Shown here piece after piece: positions 34,651 to 43,266 of a DNA stretch of 64,000 bases. Within the stretch, counting starts at the first letter, position 1. The number at the start of each line of letters is the position of its first letter. The position numbers were made by a program, and so were the translations under genes. The stretch comes from Granulicella aggregans (GTDB lineage: Bacteria; Acidobacteriota; Terriglobia; Terriglobales; Acidobacteriaceae). Below the pieces are notes generated by a model. The model saw nothing but the letters and a program-made list of their open reading frames with translations. It made no database searches and was not told the origin of the DNA. The stretch is taken from the NCBI RefSeq assembly GCF_025685565.1, contig NZ_JAGSYE010000006.1, positions 118,479 through 182,478 on the forward strand, given 5' to 3'.

Positions 34651-35597
34651 GATCTCGCTCCAAGCAGCTTGCCCCAGACCGCCCCTGCGAGCAGTTGAAG
34701 CTTGCGTGATTTCGAGACCTCCGGGCGGCTCTTCAACGTGTTGAAGTCCTGCGCGGCGATCGCGTCCAGGATAGACTCGCCGCCTTTGCGGAAGAGATCC
34801 AGAGTGGTCGCAAGCTCGCGATCAACATGCTGGCTGATCGCGCTTCCCTCGAGCAGCATCTCTCGTGTGTACGTAACGAGATGCTGCATCAGCGCTCGAA
34901 AATGCGGCGTAAACCGGCGTGCAGCAATATCGTCGTCGGTTACGCCAAACTGCGTCATCAGATTGGCAGGCAGATAGCGACGGCCACGCTCCCAGTCCTC
35001 GACCACATCCTGCCAGAAGTTTGCGAGTTGCAGCGCGGTACAGATCTTATCGGAGAGCAGAGCGAGCGACTCTTCGCGGTGGCCGGAGATCAGCAGGACG
35101 AGTCTTCCCACGGGATTTGCCGAGTCATGCGAGTACGCATTCAGCTCGGCAAGCGACTCGTAGCGCGTCTTCGTCTGGTCGAGCCGAAAGGCGGCCAGCA
35201 GATCGTGAAAGAGATGACGCGGCAGGTTGTGTTCCACGATGGTCTCATGCAGCGCGACAAAGACTGGGTGCCGCGATTGTGCAGGCGCGTCGTAGCACTC
35301 GTCGAGCAGAGCTCCCCACTCATCGAGGAGGCGAAGTGCGGTCTGCGGATCGGCGACCTCATCACCAAGATCGTCTGATACGCGGCAGTACGCGTAAACA
35401 CTCTCGAAGTGTGGACGCACTGCCTTGGGCAGGAACCACGTCGCAACGTGGAAGTTTTCGTAGTGCGTAGTAGCTAGATTGCGGCACCACAGCTTCGCCT
35501 CAGTCAGCGTAGGCCGCACAGCGGGCATGAGGTACTGCGGCGAAGCGCCTTCAAGATTGCCATGTACGGAAACGGCTAGCTCTGCCGGCGAGCTCAT
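34647..35597 (-). CDS. hpnC: Hydroxysqualene synthase HpnC
   Basis: 316 residues, paralogous to HpnD. Typical HpnC features are the TTHYENFHVATWFLPKAVRP segment, YCRVSDDLGDE, and the second motif NFWQDVVEDWERGRRYLP. It turns presqualene diphosphate into hydroxysqualene. The product passes to HpnE. Its ATG overlaps the end of the upstream dehydrogenase gene by 4 bases, so all four genes form one tightly coupled operon. Confidence 0.92.
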   Translation of the reverse strand: MSSPAELAVSVHGNLEGASPQYLMPAVRPTLTEAKLWCRNLATTHYENFHVATWFLPKAVRPHFESVYAYCRVSDDLGDEVADPQTALRLLDEWGALLDECYDAPAQSRHPVFVALHETIVEHNLPRHLFHDLLAAFRLDQTKTRYESLAELNAYSHDSANPVGRLVLLISGHREESLALLSDKICTALQLANFWQDVVEDWERGRRYLPANLMTQFGVTDDDIAARRFTPHFRALMQHLVTYTREMLLEGSAISQHVDRELATTLDLFRKGGESILDAIAAQDFNTLKSRPEVSKSRKLQLLAGAVWGKLLGARS

Positions 35598-36718
35598 CGT
35601 GCGGCTCCCACCAGTACCGACTCAGCCCGTGCGGGGCTCTCTAATAGTTCGCTGCCAGGGAAGATCGCCGTCTTGATCTCCAGCCGTGACGCTCCGCGGG
35701 AGCGAGTCAGCATCTTGTGGAAGAGCTGCGGGACGTCAGCAAGCGACGCCCGGCCCGTAATATACTCCGACGCTTTGAAGCGACCGCTTGTGATGAGTTC
35801 GAACGCTGTCTGGCAGGCGGCTGGGGTGTGATGGAAGCTGGCCTTCAGCGTGATGTCGCCGTAGTGCAGGCGGTTCGTATCGAGCGTGACGCGCGTCCCT
35901 GAAGGTGGCCCGCCGAAGAAGTTCACGGTCCCGCCCTTGCGTACCATATCGACGGCCCATCCCCACGTCATGGGAGTGGCGACCGCTTCAATCACGGAGT
36001 CCCCGCCGCGCTGCTGCGGAGTCAACGCACGTGTGGCGGCAACCGTATCGATCCGATCGTGGATCTGCACCACCTGAGAGGCCCCAAAGAGCTTCGCCGA
36101 TGCGATCTGGTCTTCTCGCTTGACCACGGCAATTACGTTGATGCCCGCCAGTTCTGCCGCGTGCATGAACATCAGCCCGATAGGCCCTGCACCTACGACC
36201 ACCATCGTGTCACCGGGCCGCGCCATGGTCTCCTCCAGGCCGCGAACCACGCAGGCCAAAGGCTCGGTCAGAGCGGCGTGCTCAAAGGCAACTCCCTCGG
36301 GAATACGTAGTGTGTTCTTCTCGACGATCCTCGCAGGAACCCGGATGTACTCCGCGTAGGCACCGTTATTGAACAGCAGGTCCTCGCAGAGATTCTGCTG
36401 GTCGTGCTCGCAGAAGAAACACACGTCACAAGGCGCGGAGTTCAACGCGACGACACGGTCGCCTATAGAAAATCGTGTAACGCCCTCTCCAACGGCGGAG
36501 ACCGTTCCGGCCAGCTCGTGACCGAAGGGAATGGGCGGCTGCAGCATCATCGCGTGGTAACCGCGACGATAGACCTTCAGGTCCGTACCGCAGGTCAGCG
36601 CCGCCCCGACACGGACTACGATCTCTCCCTCCTCCGGCAACGGAACGGGAACCCGTTCCAACCGGAGATCTTCCTTGCCATACAGCACCGCTGCGAGCAT
36701 TTGATTCGACGTTCTCAT
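35594..36718 (-). CDS. Zinc-dependent medium-chain dehydrogenase leading the hpnCDE operon
   Basis: 374 residues from MRTSNQMLAAVLYG. Catalytic-zinc ligands are in TCGTDLK and FGHELAG. The structural-zinc lobe CDVCFFCEHDQQNLC has four cysteines. The cofactor fold is VVVGAGPIGLMFMHAAELAG. It belongs to the threonine/sorbitol-dehydrogenase-like branch. It is the first gene of the hopanoid operon, 4 bases overlapped with hpnC, so a step in isoprenoid or hopanoid head-group chemistry is likely though the substrate is unknown. An in-frame extension to 36880 would run into the divergent mlaE gene and is less likely. Confidence 0.82.
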   Translation of the reverse strand: MRTSNQMLAAVLYGKEDLRLERVPVPLPEEGEIVVRVGAALTCGTDLKVYRRGYHAMMLQPPIPFGHELAGTVSAVGEGVTRFSIGDRVVALNSAPCDVCFFCEHDQQNLCEDLLFNNGAYAEYIRVPARIVEKNTLRIPEGVAFEHAALTEPLACVVRGLEETMARPGDTMVVVGAGPIGLMFMHAAELAGINVIAVVKREDQIASAKLFGASQVVQIHDRIDTVAATRALTPQQRGGDSVIEAVATPMTWGWAVDMVRKGGTVNFFGGPPSGTRVTLDTNRLHYGDITLKASFHHTPAACQTAFELITSGRFKASEYITGRASLADVPQLFHKMLTRSRGASRLEIKTAIFPGSELLESPARAESVLVGAAR

Positions 36719-36848
36719 TCTCTTGATTTTCTCACCGATGGGCCTGGAGATGTGCCATGCCGTGTGCCGAGCGATTTGATCAGAGAAAATCCGCTCCCCA
36801 GCTGAAGTCGCCCGAAAGGAAACTGCATCTGATACATTGAGCCAGACT

Positions 36849-37631
36849 ATGCCTTTCGTTTCCCCAGACGTGTTTCTCAAACAACGTGTCGCAGCCGTGC
36901 AGGAGTATTCCCTGCTAACGGGACAGGCGGTCGCGAATATCTTTACCGGCCCGCACTACTGGGATGACGTCTTCACCCAGATGGATTCCATCGGCGTCGG
37001 GTCGATGCCGATCGTCATTCTGACCGGATTTTTCACCGGCTGCGTGCTCGCTCTCCAATCAGCAAGCTCGCTTGAGGCCTTCGGTGCGATCAGCATGACC
37101 GGTAGCCTGGTCGCGCTCTCGATGGTCAAGGAACTCGGGCCGGTGCTGACCGGACTGATGATCTCCGGCCGCAACGCGTCGGGAATGGCGTCGGAGCTGG
37201 GCTCCATGAAGGTCACCGAGCAGATCGACGCCATGCGCGCGCTGGGCACCGATCCAGTTCGAAAACTAGTCACCCCTCGACTGATGGCCACCGTCTTCAT
37301 GCTTTTCTTCCTGACCATCGTCTCCGACGCAGTGGGAATCGCGGGCGGCGCCCTGGTCAGCGTGACCATGCTCGGTCTGAATTTTTCGTCCTACTTCCAC
37401 ACCTCCTATCGCTCGCTGACCTACGCGGGAGTGACGCAGGGGTTGGTCAAGCCGCTCTTCTCAGGCTTCATCATCGCGACCGTCGGCTGCTACTTCGGCA
37501 TGACCACCAAGGGCGGAACTCAAGGCGTCGGTCGTTCGACGACGCAAGCTGTCGTCGTCTCCTCCGTCTTCATCATCATCGTGGACTTCCTGGTAAGCCG
37601 CGCGATGATCGGCATCTTTGGCAATCAATAG
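36849..37631 (+). CDS. mlaE: MlaE-type ABC transporter permease (lipid transport)
   Basis: 260 residues with the MlaE/YrbE fold: GSMPIVILTGFFTGCVLALQ, then KELGPVLTGLMISGRNASGM, the coupling-helix sequence ELGSMKVTEQIDAMRALGTD, and several membrane helices. Such permeases move phospholipids or sterol-like lipids between membranes with an MCE-domain partner. A TTG 12 bases upstream is an alternative start. It is divergent from the hopanoid operon, sharing a 130-base promoter region, and is followed by its ATPase gene. No MCE (MlaD) gene is adjacent. Confidence 0.9.
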   Translation: MPFVSPDVFLKQRVAAVQEYSLLTGQAVANIFTGPHYWDDVFTQMDSIGVGSMPIVILTGFFTGCVLALQSASSLEAFGAISMTGSLVALSMVKELGPVLTGLMISGRNASGMASELGSMKVTEQIDAMRALGTDPVRKLVTPRLMATVFMLFFLTIVSDAVGIAGGALVSVTMLGLNFSSYFHTSYRSLTYAGVTQGLVKPLFSGFIIATVGCYFGMTTKGGTQGVGRSTTQAVVVSSVFIIIVDFLVSRAMIGIFGNQ

Positions 37632-37657
37632 ACCTTGGCAGTGTCAGACGGCGGACG

Positions 37658-38500
37658 ATGGCGAATTCAGTGACTTTGGACAAGACGGAACCGGCTACCG
37701 CTGCAAGCAGCGCCGAGCCCGTGGTCGTCTTCGAAGACGTTTCCATCATCTTCGACATCAAGCCGGTACTCGAGAAGATCTCGTTCAGTGTGATGCCCGG
37801 TGAGACGCGGATCATCCTGGGTCCGGCAGGCTGCGGCAAGTCGGTTCTGATGAAGCTCGCTAACGGCCTGCTCAAGCCGGATACGGGTTCCATCAAGGTC
37901 TTCGGGCAGGATGTGACGAAGATGAGCGAGAACGACCTCTACAAGCTGCGGTCGCGGATCGGCATGGTTTTTCAGGAGTCAGCGCTCTTCGACTCACTCT
38001 CGGTGGAAGAAAACGTCGCCTATCGCCTGAACGAAGAGAAGGTTCCCGAAGAGCAAGCGCACAAGCGGGTGGTGGAATCCCTCCGCTTCGTCGAACTGGA
38101 AAAGGCGATCTCAAAGTTCCCTTCGGAGCTATCGGGCGGTATGCGCCGCCGCGTCTCCATCGCGCGTGCACTCATCACCAAGCCCGATTTGATCCTTTAC
38201 GACTCACCCACCGGCGGTCTCGATCCCATCACCTCAACCACGATCGTCGAGTTAGTGGTGAAGCAGCGGGACGTCTCTCACACCACCTCGCTCTTGATCA
38301 CGCACCGCCTCCAGGACGCTTTCACGCTCGCAACCTACCAGTTCAACACCGAGACCGGGCACATGGAGAAACTGCCCAATAACGGAATCGTACCCAGCAC
38401 GCGATTCCTCGTTCTCAACGAGGGGCGCATCGTCTTCGACGGCTCCACGGAAGAGCTGGTCCACTCCGATGACCCCTGGCTGAAAGAATATCTCTCCTAG
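37658..38500 (+). CDS. mlaF: MlaF-type ABC transporter ATPase with an altered Walker B
   Basis: 280 residues. Walker A is GPAGCGKS, the signature is LSGGMRRRVSIARAL, and the switch histidine is in LLITHRLQDAF. The Walker B region reads LILYDSPTGGLDPITS, where the catalytic glutamate after the aspartate (normally DEP) is replaced by serine. A 30-residue insert between THRLQDAF and FLVLNEGRIVFDG is also visible. It is 26 bases after mlaE and would power it. The Glu-to-Ser change should lower hydrolysis unless another residue compensates. Confidence 0.87.
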   Translation: MANSVTLDKTEPATAASSAEPVVVFEDVSIIFDIKPVLEKISFSVMPGETRIILGPAGCGKSVLMKLANGLLKPDTGSIKVFGQDVTKMSENDLYKLRSRIGMVFQESALFDSLSVEENVAYRLNEEKVPEEQAHKRVVESLRFVELEKAISKFPSELSGGMRRRVSIARALITKPDLILYDSPTGGLDPITSTTIVELVVKQRDVSHTTSLLITHRLQDAFTLATYQFNTETGHMEKLPNNGIVPSTRFLVLNEGRIVFDGSTEELVHSDDPWLKEYLS

Positions 38501-38521
38501 TCCCGTCGCATCTCTGGAGAG

Positions 38522-39163
38522 CTACTCCCGCCGCCCCTTCTGCCATTCGCTGTACGGAATACGGGGCATCGTAAAAAATGCGTCCTGTGTCTTAACGTAA
38601 GAGCCAAGGCCATTCATCCTGCCTATAGCGTGAAGCTCTTCGCCCAGAATGTACGGCCCAGCCGGATCGACGAACTTGTCCTCCACATACATCGCGACCA
38701 CCTTGCCCAGGATGATCCGCGAATTCCCTATCTCCATCGAGGTGAACTCCTCGCACTCCAGCGCGGCATGGGCCTGCTTGATGCGAGGCACCTTCACTAC
38801 TTTTGACGGCGCAGTCTCCAGACCGGCCATCTCCAGCTCATCCACCTCTTCGGGAAAGTCGGTCGCACAGATGTTCATCGGGTGCGCGATGTCTTCGGTC
38901 ACCACGTTCACGACAAACTCGCGGGTTCGGCGGATATTTCTCGCGGTGTCCTTGGGAACGAACTTGCCGCCCGGGCGATTCATGACACCAAGCCCAACCA
39001 CCGGCGGATCGGTGCAGAGATAGTTGTAGGCGCTGAACGGAGCGGCATTCACTCTGCCTTCTTCGTTCATGCTCGTCACCAGCGCGATGGGCCGCGGCGC
39101 CACCAGCCCGATCAGCAGGTTGTAGATCTGGTTTGGTGCCATCTCCGCTATGAAAAAGTGCAT
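38522..39163 (-). CDS. Flavin reductase family protein (FMN-binding split barrel)
   Basis: 213 residues. The flavin_reduct pattern is GLVAPRPIALVTSMNEEGRV, NAAPFSAYNYLCTDPPVVGL, then KDTARNIRRTREFVVNVV and SRIILGKVVAMYVED. This subgroup, with the RPIALV motif, is often annotated as a flavin reductase or conserved FMN protein without a proven partner. It converges on mlaF with a 21-base gap. Confidence 0.85.
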   Translation of the reverse strand: MHFFIAEMAPNQIYNLLIGLVAPRPIALVTSMNEEGRVNAAPFSAYNYLCTDPPVVGLGVMNRPGGKFVPKDTARNIRRTREFVVNVVTEDIAHPMNICATDFPEEVDELEMAGLETAPSKVVKVPRIKQAHAALECEEFTSMEIGNSRIILGKVVAMYVEDKFVDPAGPYILGEELHAIGRMNGLGSYVKTQDAFFTMPRIPYSEWQKGRRE

Positions 39164-39370
39164 CTCTCGGTCCCCCTAAGTACGGCGCAATGAATCTCTT
39201 GCGCTGTTCCCATCTTACGGACTCAACCCTTCTGCGATTGATTCGAGACTCCACAGACTTCCATCAGACGGACACGAAGGGCTCCTTTGCGTCTTCTGCC
39301 CGGGTTTCCCCGTCTTCTAAGGGAGCCGTTCAGGTACAGTCAAAGAGTGATTTTTATCAATCCCCGCCGT

Positions 39371-40264
39371 ATGTTCCTTGTCTCAGCGATCGCTATCGTG
39401 CTGGTATATCCGGTAGCGCCCTCTTGCCAGACTTCGCCTGCACAAACCGTTCTTGCCTCGGGATCGCTTCCAGAAGCGCCCGAACCACAGTTGGCAGCTC
39501 CTCTCATGGCGGACTCCTTGGTCGAAGAACCTCAGAGCTCCCAACCACCGGCTTCTTCCAGCGAACAGGTGCCAGCCCCAGATCCCGATCATCCTCTTAC
39601 CGAGGAAGAGAAGAAGAAGCTCTCTGAAGAGCAGCTCCAGCGGCAGCTTCATCAGCGCATGGCCGGCGTGGTTCCGAACTTCAATGCTGTTCTTGGCGGC
39701 ACGGCTCTTCCGCTTAGCCCCGGGCAGAAGATGCGCGCGGCGTTCCGCAGCGCTGTCGACCCGTACCAGTTTGGGTTGGCCTTCATCACCTCCGGGTATG
39801 GACAGGCGACGGACTCCCACAGCTCCATCGACCCGAACGGAACCCACCATGGCTATGGACAGGGATGGGCCGGTTTCGGCGAGCGGTATGGTGCAAACTA
39901 CGTGGATCAGTTCAACGGAACGATCATCGGAAACGGCGTATTGCCAGTCCTTCTCCACCAGGACCCCAGGTACTACCGCATGGGGACAGGTTCCTTCAAG
40001 AAGCGATTCCTCTATTCGCTCTCGACGACCGTCGTTGCAAGAGGTGACAACGGCAAGCTGCAGCCGAACTACTCCAACGTCCTCGGGAACCTGGTATCCG
40101 GGGGAATTTCGAATCTATATTACCCGCGTGCCGAGCGAGGGTTTGCCCTTACGGTCGAACAAGGCATGGAGGTCACCGCAGAGGGGTCGTTCGGAGCTCT
40201 GCTGATCGAGTTTTATCCCGATATCCGGCGGCACATTCACGGAAAGAAGAAACCGACGCCCTAA
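39371..40264 (+). CDS. Acidobacterial exported / outer-membrane protein of unknown function
   Basis: 297 residues from the ATG (MFLVSAIAIVLVYPVAPSCQ); a GTG at 39347 is an alternative. After the signal sequence there is a Pro/Ser/Glu-rich linker (about 30-80), an amphipathic helix (EEEKKKLSEEQLQRQLHQRM), and a conserved C-terminal region with AVDPYQFGLAFITSG, GFGERYGANYVDQFNG, LLHQDPRYYRMGTGSFKKRF and GGISNLYYPRAERGF. I recognise this as a recurrent Acidobacteria family with no assigned role. The YYRMG/FKKRFLYSL pattern suggests membrane-embedded strands. Confidence 0.72.
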   Translation: MFLVSAIAIVLVYPVAPSCQTSPAQTVLASGSLPEAPEPQLAAPLMADSLVEEPQSSQPPASSSEQVPAPDPDHPLTEEEKKKLSEEQLQRQLHQRMAGVVPNFNAVLGGTALPLSPGQKMRAAFRSAVDPYQFGLAFITSGYGQATDSHSSIDPNGTHHGYGQGWAGFGERYGANYVDQFNGTIIGNGVLPVLLHQDPRYYRMGTGSFKKRFLYSLSTTVVARGDNGKLQPNYSNVLGNLVSGGISNLYYPRAERGFALTVEQGMEVTAEGSFGALLIEFYPDIRRHIHGKKKPTP

Positions 40265-40291
40265 ACATTGCAGCGAGACGGCCAGCTCCCA

Positions 40292-40663
40292 CTATTTGCT
40301 TGTCTTTTCGGGTGGCGTCTGAGCCGGAAGCGTATAGATGACCTCACCCGGACGGGTGTAGTGCAGCTCTTCACGCGCCTGGTGTTCGATCGCATCCGGA
40401 TCCGACTGCAGACGGTCCACATGGATCTTCAGCCGGTCGTTTTCCTGCTGTAACGTGTGCAGTTCCCCATCCAGGGTTCGCGTGTCCATACGCTTCTGCT
40501 GATACACGAAAAGGCCATTGCGGCCGAAGACCACGTGATACCCAAGCCCTATGGTCAAGGCCGCAGCCGCCACGGTCGCAATCCTGCGGCGCACGGCGTA
40601 GAGGCTCTTCGCAGTACGTGCAACCGACGCCAGCCGGCTTCCGGGATGGGACTTGTTAAGCAT
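40292..40663 (-). CDS. FtsB/DivIC-like septum formation initiator protein
   Basis: 123 residues: a basic cytoplasmic N-terminus, one membrane helix (IATVAAAALTIGLGYHVVFG), then a coiled coil (LDGELHTLQQENDRLKIHVD) and the typical ending with QAREELHYTRPGEVIYTLP. The R-E-E-L-x-Y-x-x-P-G-E motif is characteristic of FtsB and DivIC, which join FtsL/FtsQ at the division site. The gene is monocistronic. Confidence 0.83.
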   Translation of the reverse strand: MLNKSHPGSRLASVARTAKSLYAVRRRIATVAAAALTIGLGYHVVFGRNGLFVYQQKRMDTRTLDGELHTLQQENDRLKIHVDRLQSDPDAIEHQAREELHYTRPGEVIYTLPAQTPPEKTSK

Positions 40664-41047
40664 GGGCTCCGCATGACAAGTATAGATTCCTTCGTGAAAC
40701 TTCCAATTTGATCTTGTCTCCCGGACACTGCCGGAACCACAAAGCTAACTGGCCTTTCACCGGGCGGCTGGAAAGCGCCCCAATTTGACCTAGCACGAAG
40801 GTTGACGCCCGCTCCTTCCAGGGTACGCAGCAGGACGGAGGATTATGGTGCATACCAGGCCGTGGGCTTGCTATGCTTGAAGGCGACGTTGCGTCTTCTC
40901 TTCGGCATCCCGGCCGTGCCTTTGGGCAACACCGGACTGGCTGAAGACTTTCCGGGTATCAGCCCTGTCGACTACGCGGGGTAACCGCTTTCGGATCGAA
41001 TCGAGTTCAAGCACGCACGGCTACAAGTCACGAAGAAAGAGGACAAC
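40664..41047. other. 384-base intergenic stretch upstream of bioY
   Basis: I find no convincing gene here. A 60-codon ORF (40802-40984) ending GNTGLAEDFPGISPVDYAG has no good ribosome-binding site and no family I recognise. A small inverted repeat CCGGACACTGCCGG lies near 40724. The bioY ribosome-binding site AGAGGA is at the right end. A biotin-related operator is possible but I cannot identify one. Confidence 0.5.
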
Positions 41048-41659
41048 ATGCACTCTGCAACATCCGAATCGCTTGGGCCTAACGGTCGACCGGCGCTGCC
41101 GCTTCTCGAGTCCCTAAGCCAGACTCTGCCTGGAAAGATCTTTGTGGTCGTCGGTGCCACGGCATTGATCGCTGCGGGAGCGCATATTTCCCTGCCTCTT
41201 CCGTTCACCCCCGTGCCGCTTACGATGTCGGACTTCGCAGTGTTGCTGGTTGGCATGGCGCTTGGACCTACGGCCGCCTTCTCTGCCCTCATGCTCTACC
41301 TCCTCGAAGGCGCGGCTGGATTGCCGGTCTTCAGTCCGATGGGCCTTGGCGGTACGGCCCAACTCTTTGGCCCGACGGGCGGCTACCTCTTCGCCTATCC
41401 CTTCGCGGCTGTCATCGCCGGGGCAGCTTCAAGACTTAGCCGCTCCGGAATGTCTTCCTTCACCGCGGCAGTCATGGCGGGGACCGGCGCCACGGCAATC
41501 ATCCTCGGCTTCGGAGCGACCTGGCTTGCCCACTCGCACTATCTCAGCGCCTCTTCAGCGTGGCATGTCGCGATCGCTCCCTTCATGTTTGGAGCAGCGG
41601 CCAAGGTGGTCGCCGCTGCGATGATCTTCGGCTCAACCCGGCGTTGGCTGCGCTCTTAA
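41048..41659 (+). CDS. bioY: Biotin transporter S component BioY
   Basis: 203 residues with six hydrophobic helices. BioY signatures are ISLPLPFTPVPLTMSDFAVL (substrate-side PxPxT), GPTAAFSALMLYLLEGAAGL and GPTGGYLFAYPFAAVIAG. BioY takes up biotin alone or with an ECF energising module; no ECF genes are adjacent. The ribosome-binding site AGAGGA is 5 bases upstream. Confidence 0.92.
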   Translation: MHSATSESLGPNGRPALPLLESLSQTLPGKIFVVVGATALIAAGAHISLPLPFTPVPLTMSDFAVLLVGMALGPTAAFSALMLYLLEGAAGLPVFSPMGLGGTAQLFGPTGGYLFAYPFAAVIAGAASRLSRSGMSSFTAAVMAGTGATAIILGFGATWLAHSHYLSASSAWHVAIAPFMFGAAAKVVAAAMIFGSTRRWLRS

Positions 41660-41784
41660 CTTCCCACACCTCTGGCAGATCCAGCCAATTGAGAACGCCT
41701 GGATCTGCCGCACCTCCGACACCGCACAACTTGCATGGCCCACGCGACGGCGCTCCTCCGGGCGTGGATAAGGAAGATCTGTAA

Positions 41785-42639
41785 ATGACTGCATCAAGCA
41801 CCTCAATTCAAGAGATCAGCATCGCGCACAGCCCTGATTCCGATGACGCCTTTATGTTCTACGGCCTGGCAACCAATAAGGTCCGTGTGCCAGGATTCAA
41901 GTTCACCCACAAGCTGCAGGACATCGAGACGCTCAACCATCTCGCCATCAACGAGGCTTTCTACGATGTCACGGCGATCTCGTTCCACGCCTACCCTTTC
42001 ATGCAGGAGAAGTACGCGCTGATGGCCTGCGGCGGCAGCGTCGGCGATGGCTACGGCCCCATGATTGTGGCCAGCCGGAAGTTCTCCCTCGATGAGATCC
42101 GCAAGGTCAAGATCGCTGTACCCGGAACGCTGACGACCGCCTATCTCGCGTTGAAGCTCTTTGCACCGGAGATCGAAACCGTCACCGTTCCCTTCGATAA
42201 GATCATTCCCGCAGTCCTTGCCGGCGAGTTTGACGCCGGGCTGATTATTCACGAGGGTCAACTCACCTACGCGATCGAAGGACTGCAGAAGGTGCTCGAC
42301 CTGGGTCAGTGGTGGCGAGAGGAGACCGGACTTCCCCTCCCTCTTGGCGGCAACGCGATTCGGCGTTCGCTCGGAGATGAGGTAATGCTGACCACCACGA
42401 ACGCGCTACGCGACAGCATTCAGCACGCGCTCGATCATCGCGATGAAGCTCTGGAATACGCCATGCAATTCGCCCGTGATCTGGATACGAATCTCGCGAA
42501 CCGATTCGTCGGTATGTACGTGAACGAGCGCACGCTCGACTACGGCGAAGATGGGCGTCTGGCCATCCGTAAGCTGCTGGAACTGGGATATGAGCGCGGC
42601 ATCATTCCGGTCAAGACCGACGTACAGTTCATAGGCTAA
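41785..42639 (+). CDS. mqnD: MqnD-like 1,4-dihydroxy-6-naphthoate synthase (futalosine menaquinone pathway)
   Basis: 284 residues with the MqnA/MqnD periplasmic-binding-protein fold. The opening ISIAHSPDSDDAFMFYGL, the central VKIAVPGTLTTAYLALKL, FDAGLIIHEGQLTY with the catalytic-region His, and GLPLPLGGNAIRRSLG match MqnD. The enzyme cleaves cyclic dehypoxanthine futalosine to the naphthoate used for menaquinone. The protein is cytoplasmic with no signal peptide. MqnD rather than MqnA is favoured by IIHEGQ and LPLGGNAI, although the opening differs somewhat from the usual YSPCPNDTF. Confidence 0.8.
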   Translation: MTASSTSIQEISIAHSPDSDDAFMFYGLATNKVRVPGFKFTHKLQDIETLNHLAINEAFYDVTAISFHAYPFMQEKYALMACGGSVGDGYGPMIVASRKFSLDEIRKVKIAVPGTLTTAYLALKLFAPEIETVTVPFDKIIPAVLAGEFDAGLIIHEGQLTYAIEGLQKVLDLGQWWREETGLPLPLGGNAIRRSLGDEVMLTTTNALRDSIQHALDHRDEALEYAMQFARDLDTNLANRFVGMYVNERTLDYGEDGRLAIRKLLELGYERGIIPVKTDVQFIG

Positions 42640-42790
42640 ATCTCAACAATCGGGGCCGGATCGGGAGAGATTCCGTCCGCCCCATGTGTTATTCTTATGT
42701 AGTTGGTTCGGTACATGAGTCCTGAGTCTTCCCGATCAGCAGGCCTTTACCGCAAATGTCCTTGAACTTCTGAAGGACTCCCTCCAAAGT

Positions 42791-42866
42791 GGACGCGTAG
42801 CTCAGTTGGTAGAGCATTCGACTCTTAATCGACTGGTCGTAGGTTCGATCCCTACCGCGTCCACCA
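42791..42866 (+). tRNA. tRNA-Lys (anticodon CUU), CCA encoded
   Basis: Acceptor GGACGCG/CGCGTCC, D-arm AGCTCAGTTGGTAGAGC, anticodon loop CTCTTAA (anticodon CTT), T-arm GTAGGTTCGATCCCTAC, discriminator A and CCA. An integrase tail and a decayed copy of the tRNA 3' half lie immediately downstream, so this is a former integration site. Confidence 0.95.
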
Positions 42867-42982
42867 CTTACAGCCCTTTCAAGCAAGAAAATCTGTCCAG
42901 TGGCTGTTCAAGTGGCTGTTGGGTTTCAGTGGTTGTTCTCGCTTCTGATGCTGTCGTTGCCTGTCGCCGCACGGAAGCACGC

Positions 42983-43078
42983 GGTCACAAGTCGATTGCG
43001 ATGGCTGCCTGCTATTCCCACATGACTCATTCGAGTCTTCGGAATGCGATGGCTGTGCTCAATCGGCGGCCTGTCTAG
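42983..43078 (+). pseudogene. C-terminal remnant of a tyrosine recombinase (integrase)
   Basis: The last 31 codons before a TAG read GHKSIAMAACYSHMT then HSSLRNAMAVLNRRPV. This matches the end of phage-type tyrosine recombinases, where LGHKSI is followed by the nucleophile Tyr in (T/A)xxYSH(L/M) and a final helix. No start codon or upstream catalytic domain (R...HxxR) is present, so only the tail survives. Its position 117 bases after tRNA-Lys is where an integrase gene is expected. Confidence 0.7.
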
Positions 43079-43093
43079 CTTTGTGAACTTCCA

Positions 43094-43132
43094 ATCGACC
43101 GGTCGCGAGTTCGATCCTTGCGCTGTTCACAA
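43094..43132 (+). other. Degenerate att-like copy of the tRNA-Lys 3' half
   Basis: The 39 bases from ATCGACCGGTCG through TTCGATCC to TTCACAA align without gaps to 42829-42867's end of the tRNA-Lys gene (ATCGACTGGTCG...TTCGATCC...CCACCA), with 28 matches of 39; most differences are transitions. A tRNA 3'-end duplication next to an integrase tail is the usual mark of an element integrated by site-specific recombination. Confidence 0.6.
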
Positions 43133-43266
43133 ATCAGCATATTTATGAGACTGCGTGGGCGTCAAAGCCGCCTTGCTCTCTTGACCGAAGTGGGCGTTCT
43201 TCATTTCTCGCCTCGGCTCGAACTTACTACTCTTGACGCGTTATCTTTATCGATGATTGATTTGGT

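Noticed and set aside
40802..40984. 60-codon ORF upstream of bioY
   Set aside because: No ribosome-binding site and no recognisable family; treated as intergenic.
42695..42886. 63-codon minus-strand ORF with GRDRTYDQSIKSRMLYQLSY
   Set aside because: This is the well-known spurious translation of the antisense strand of a tRNA gene.
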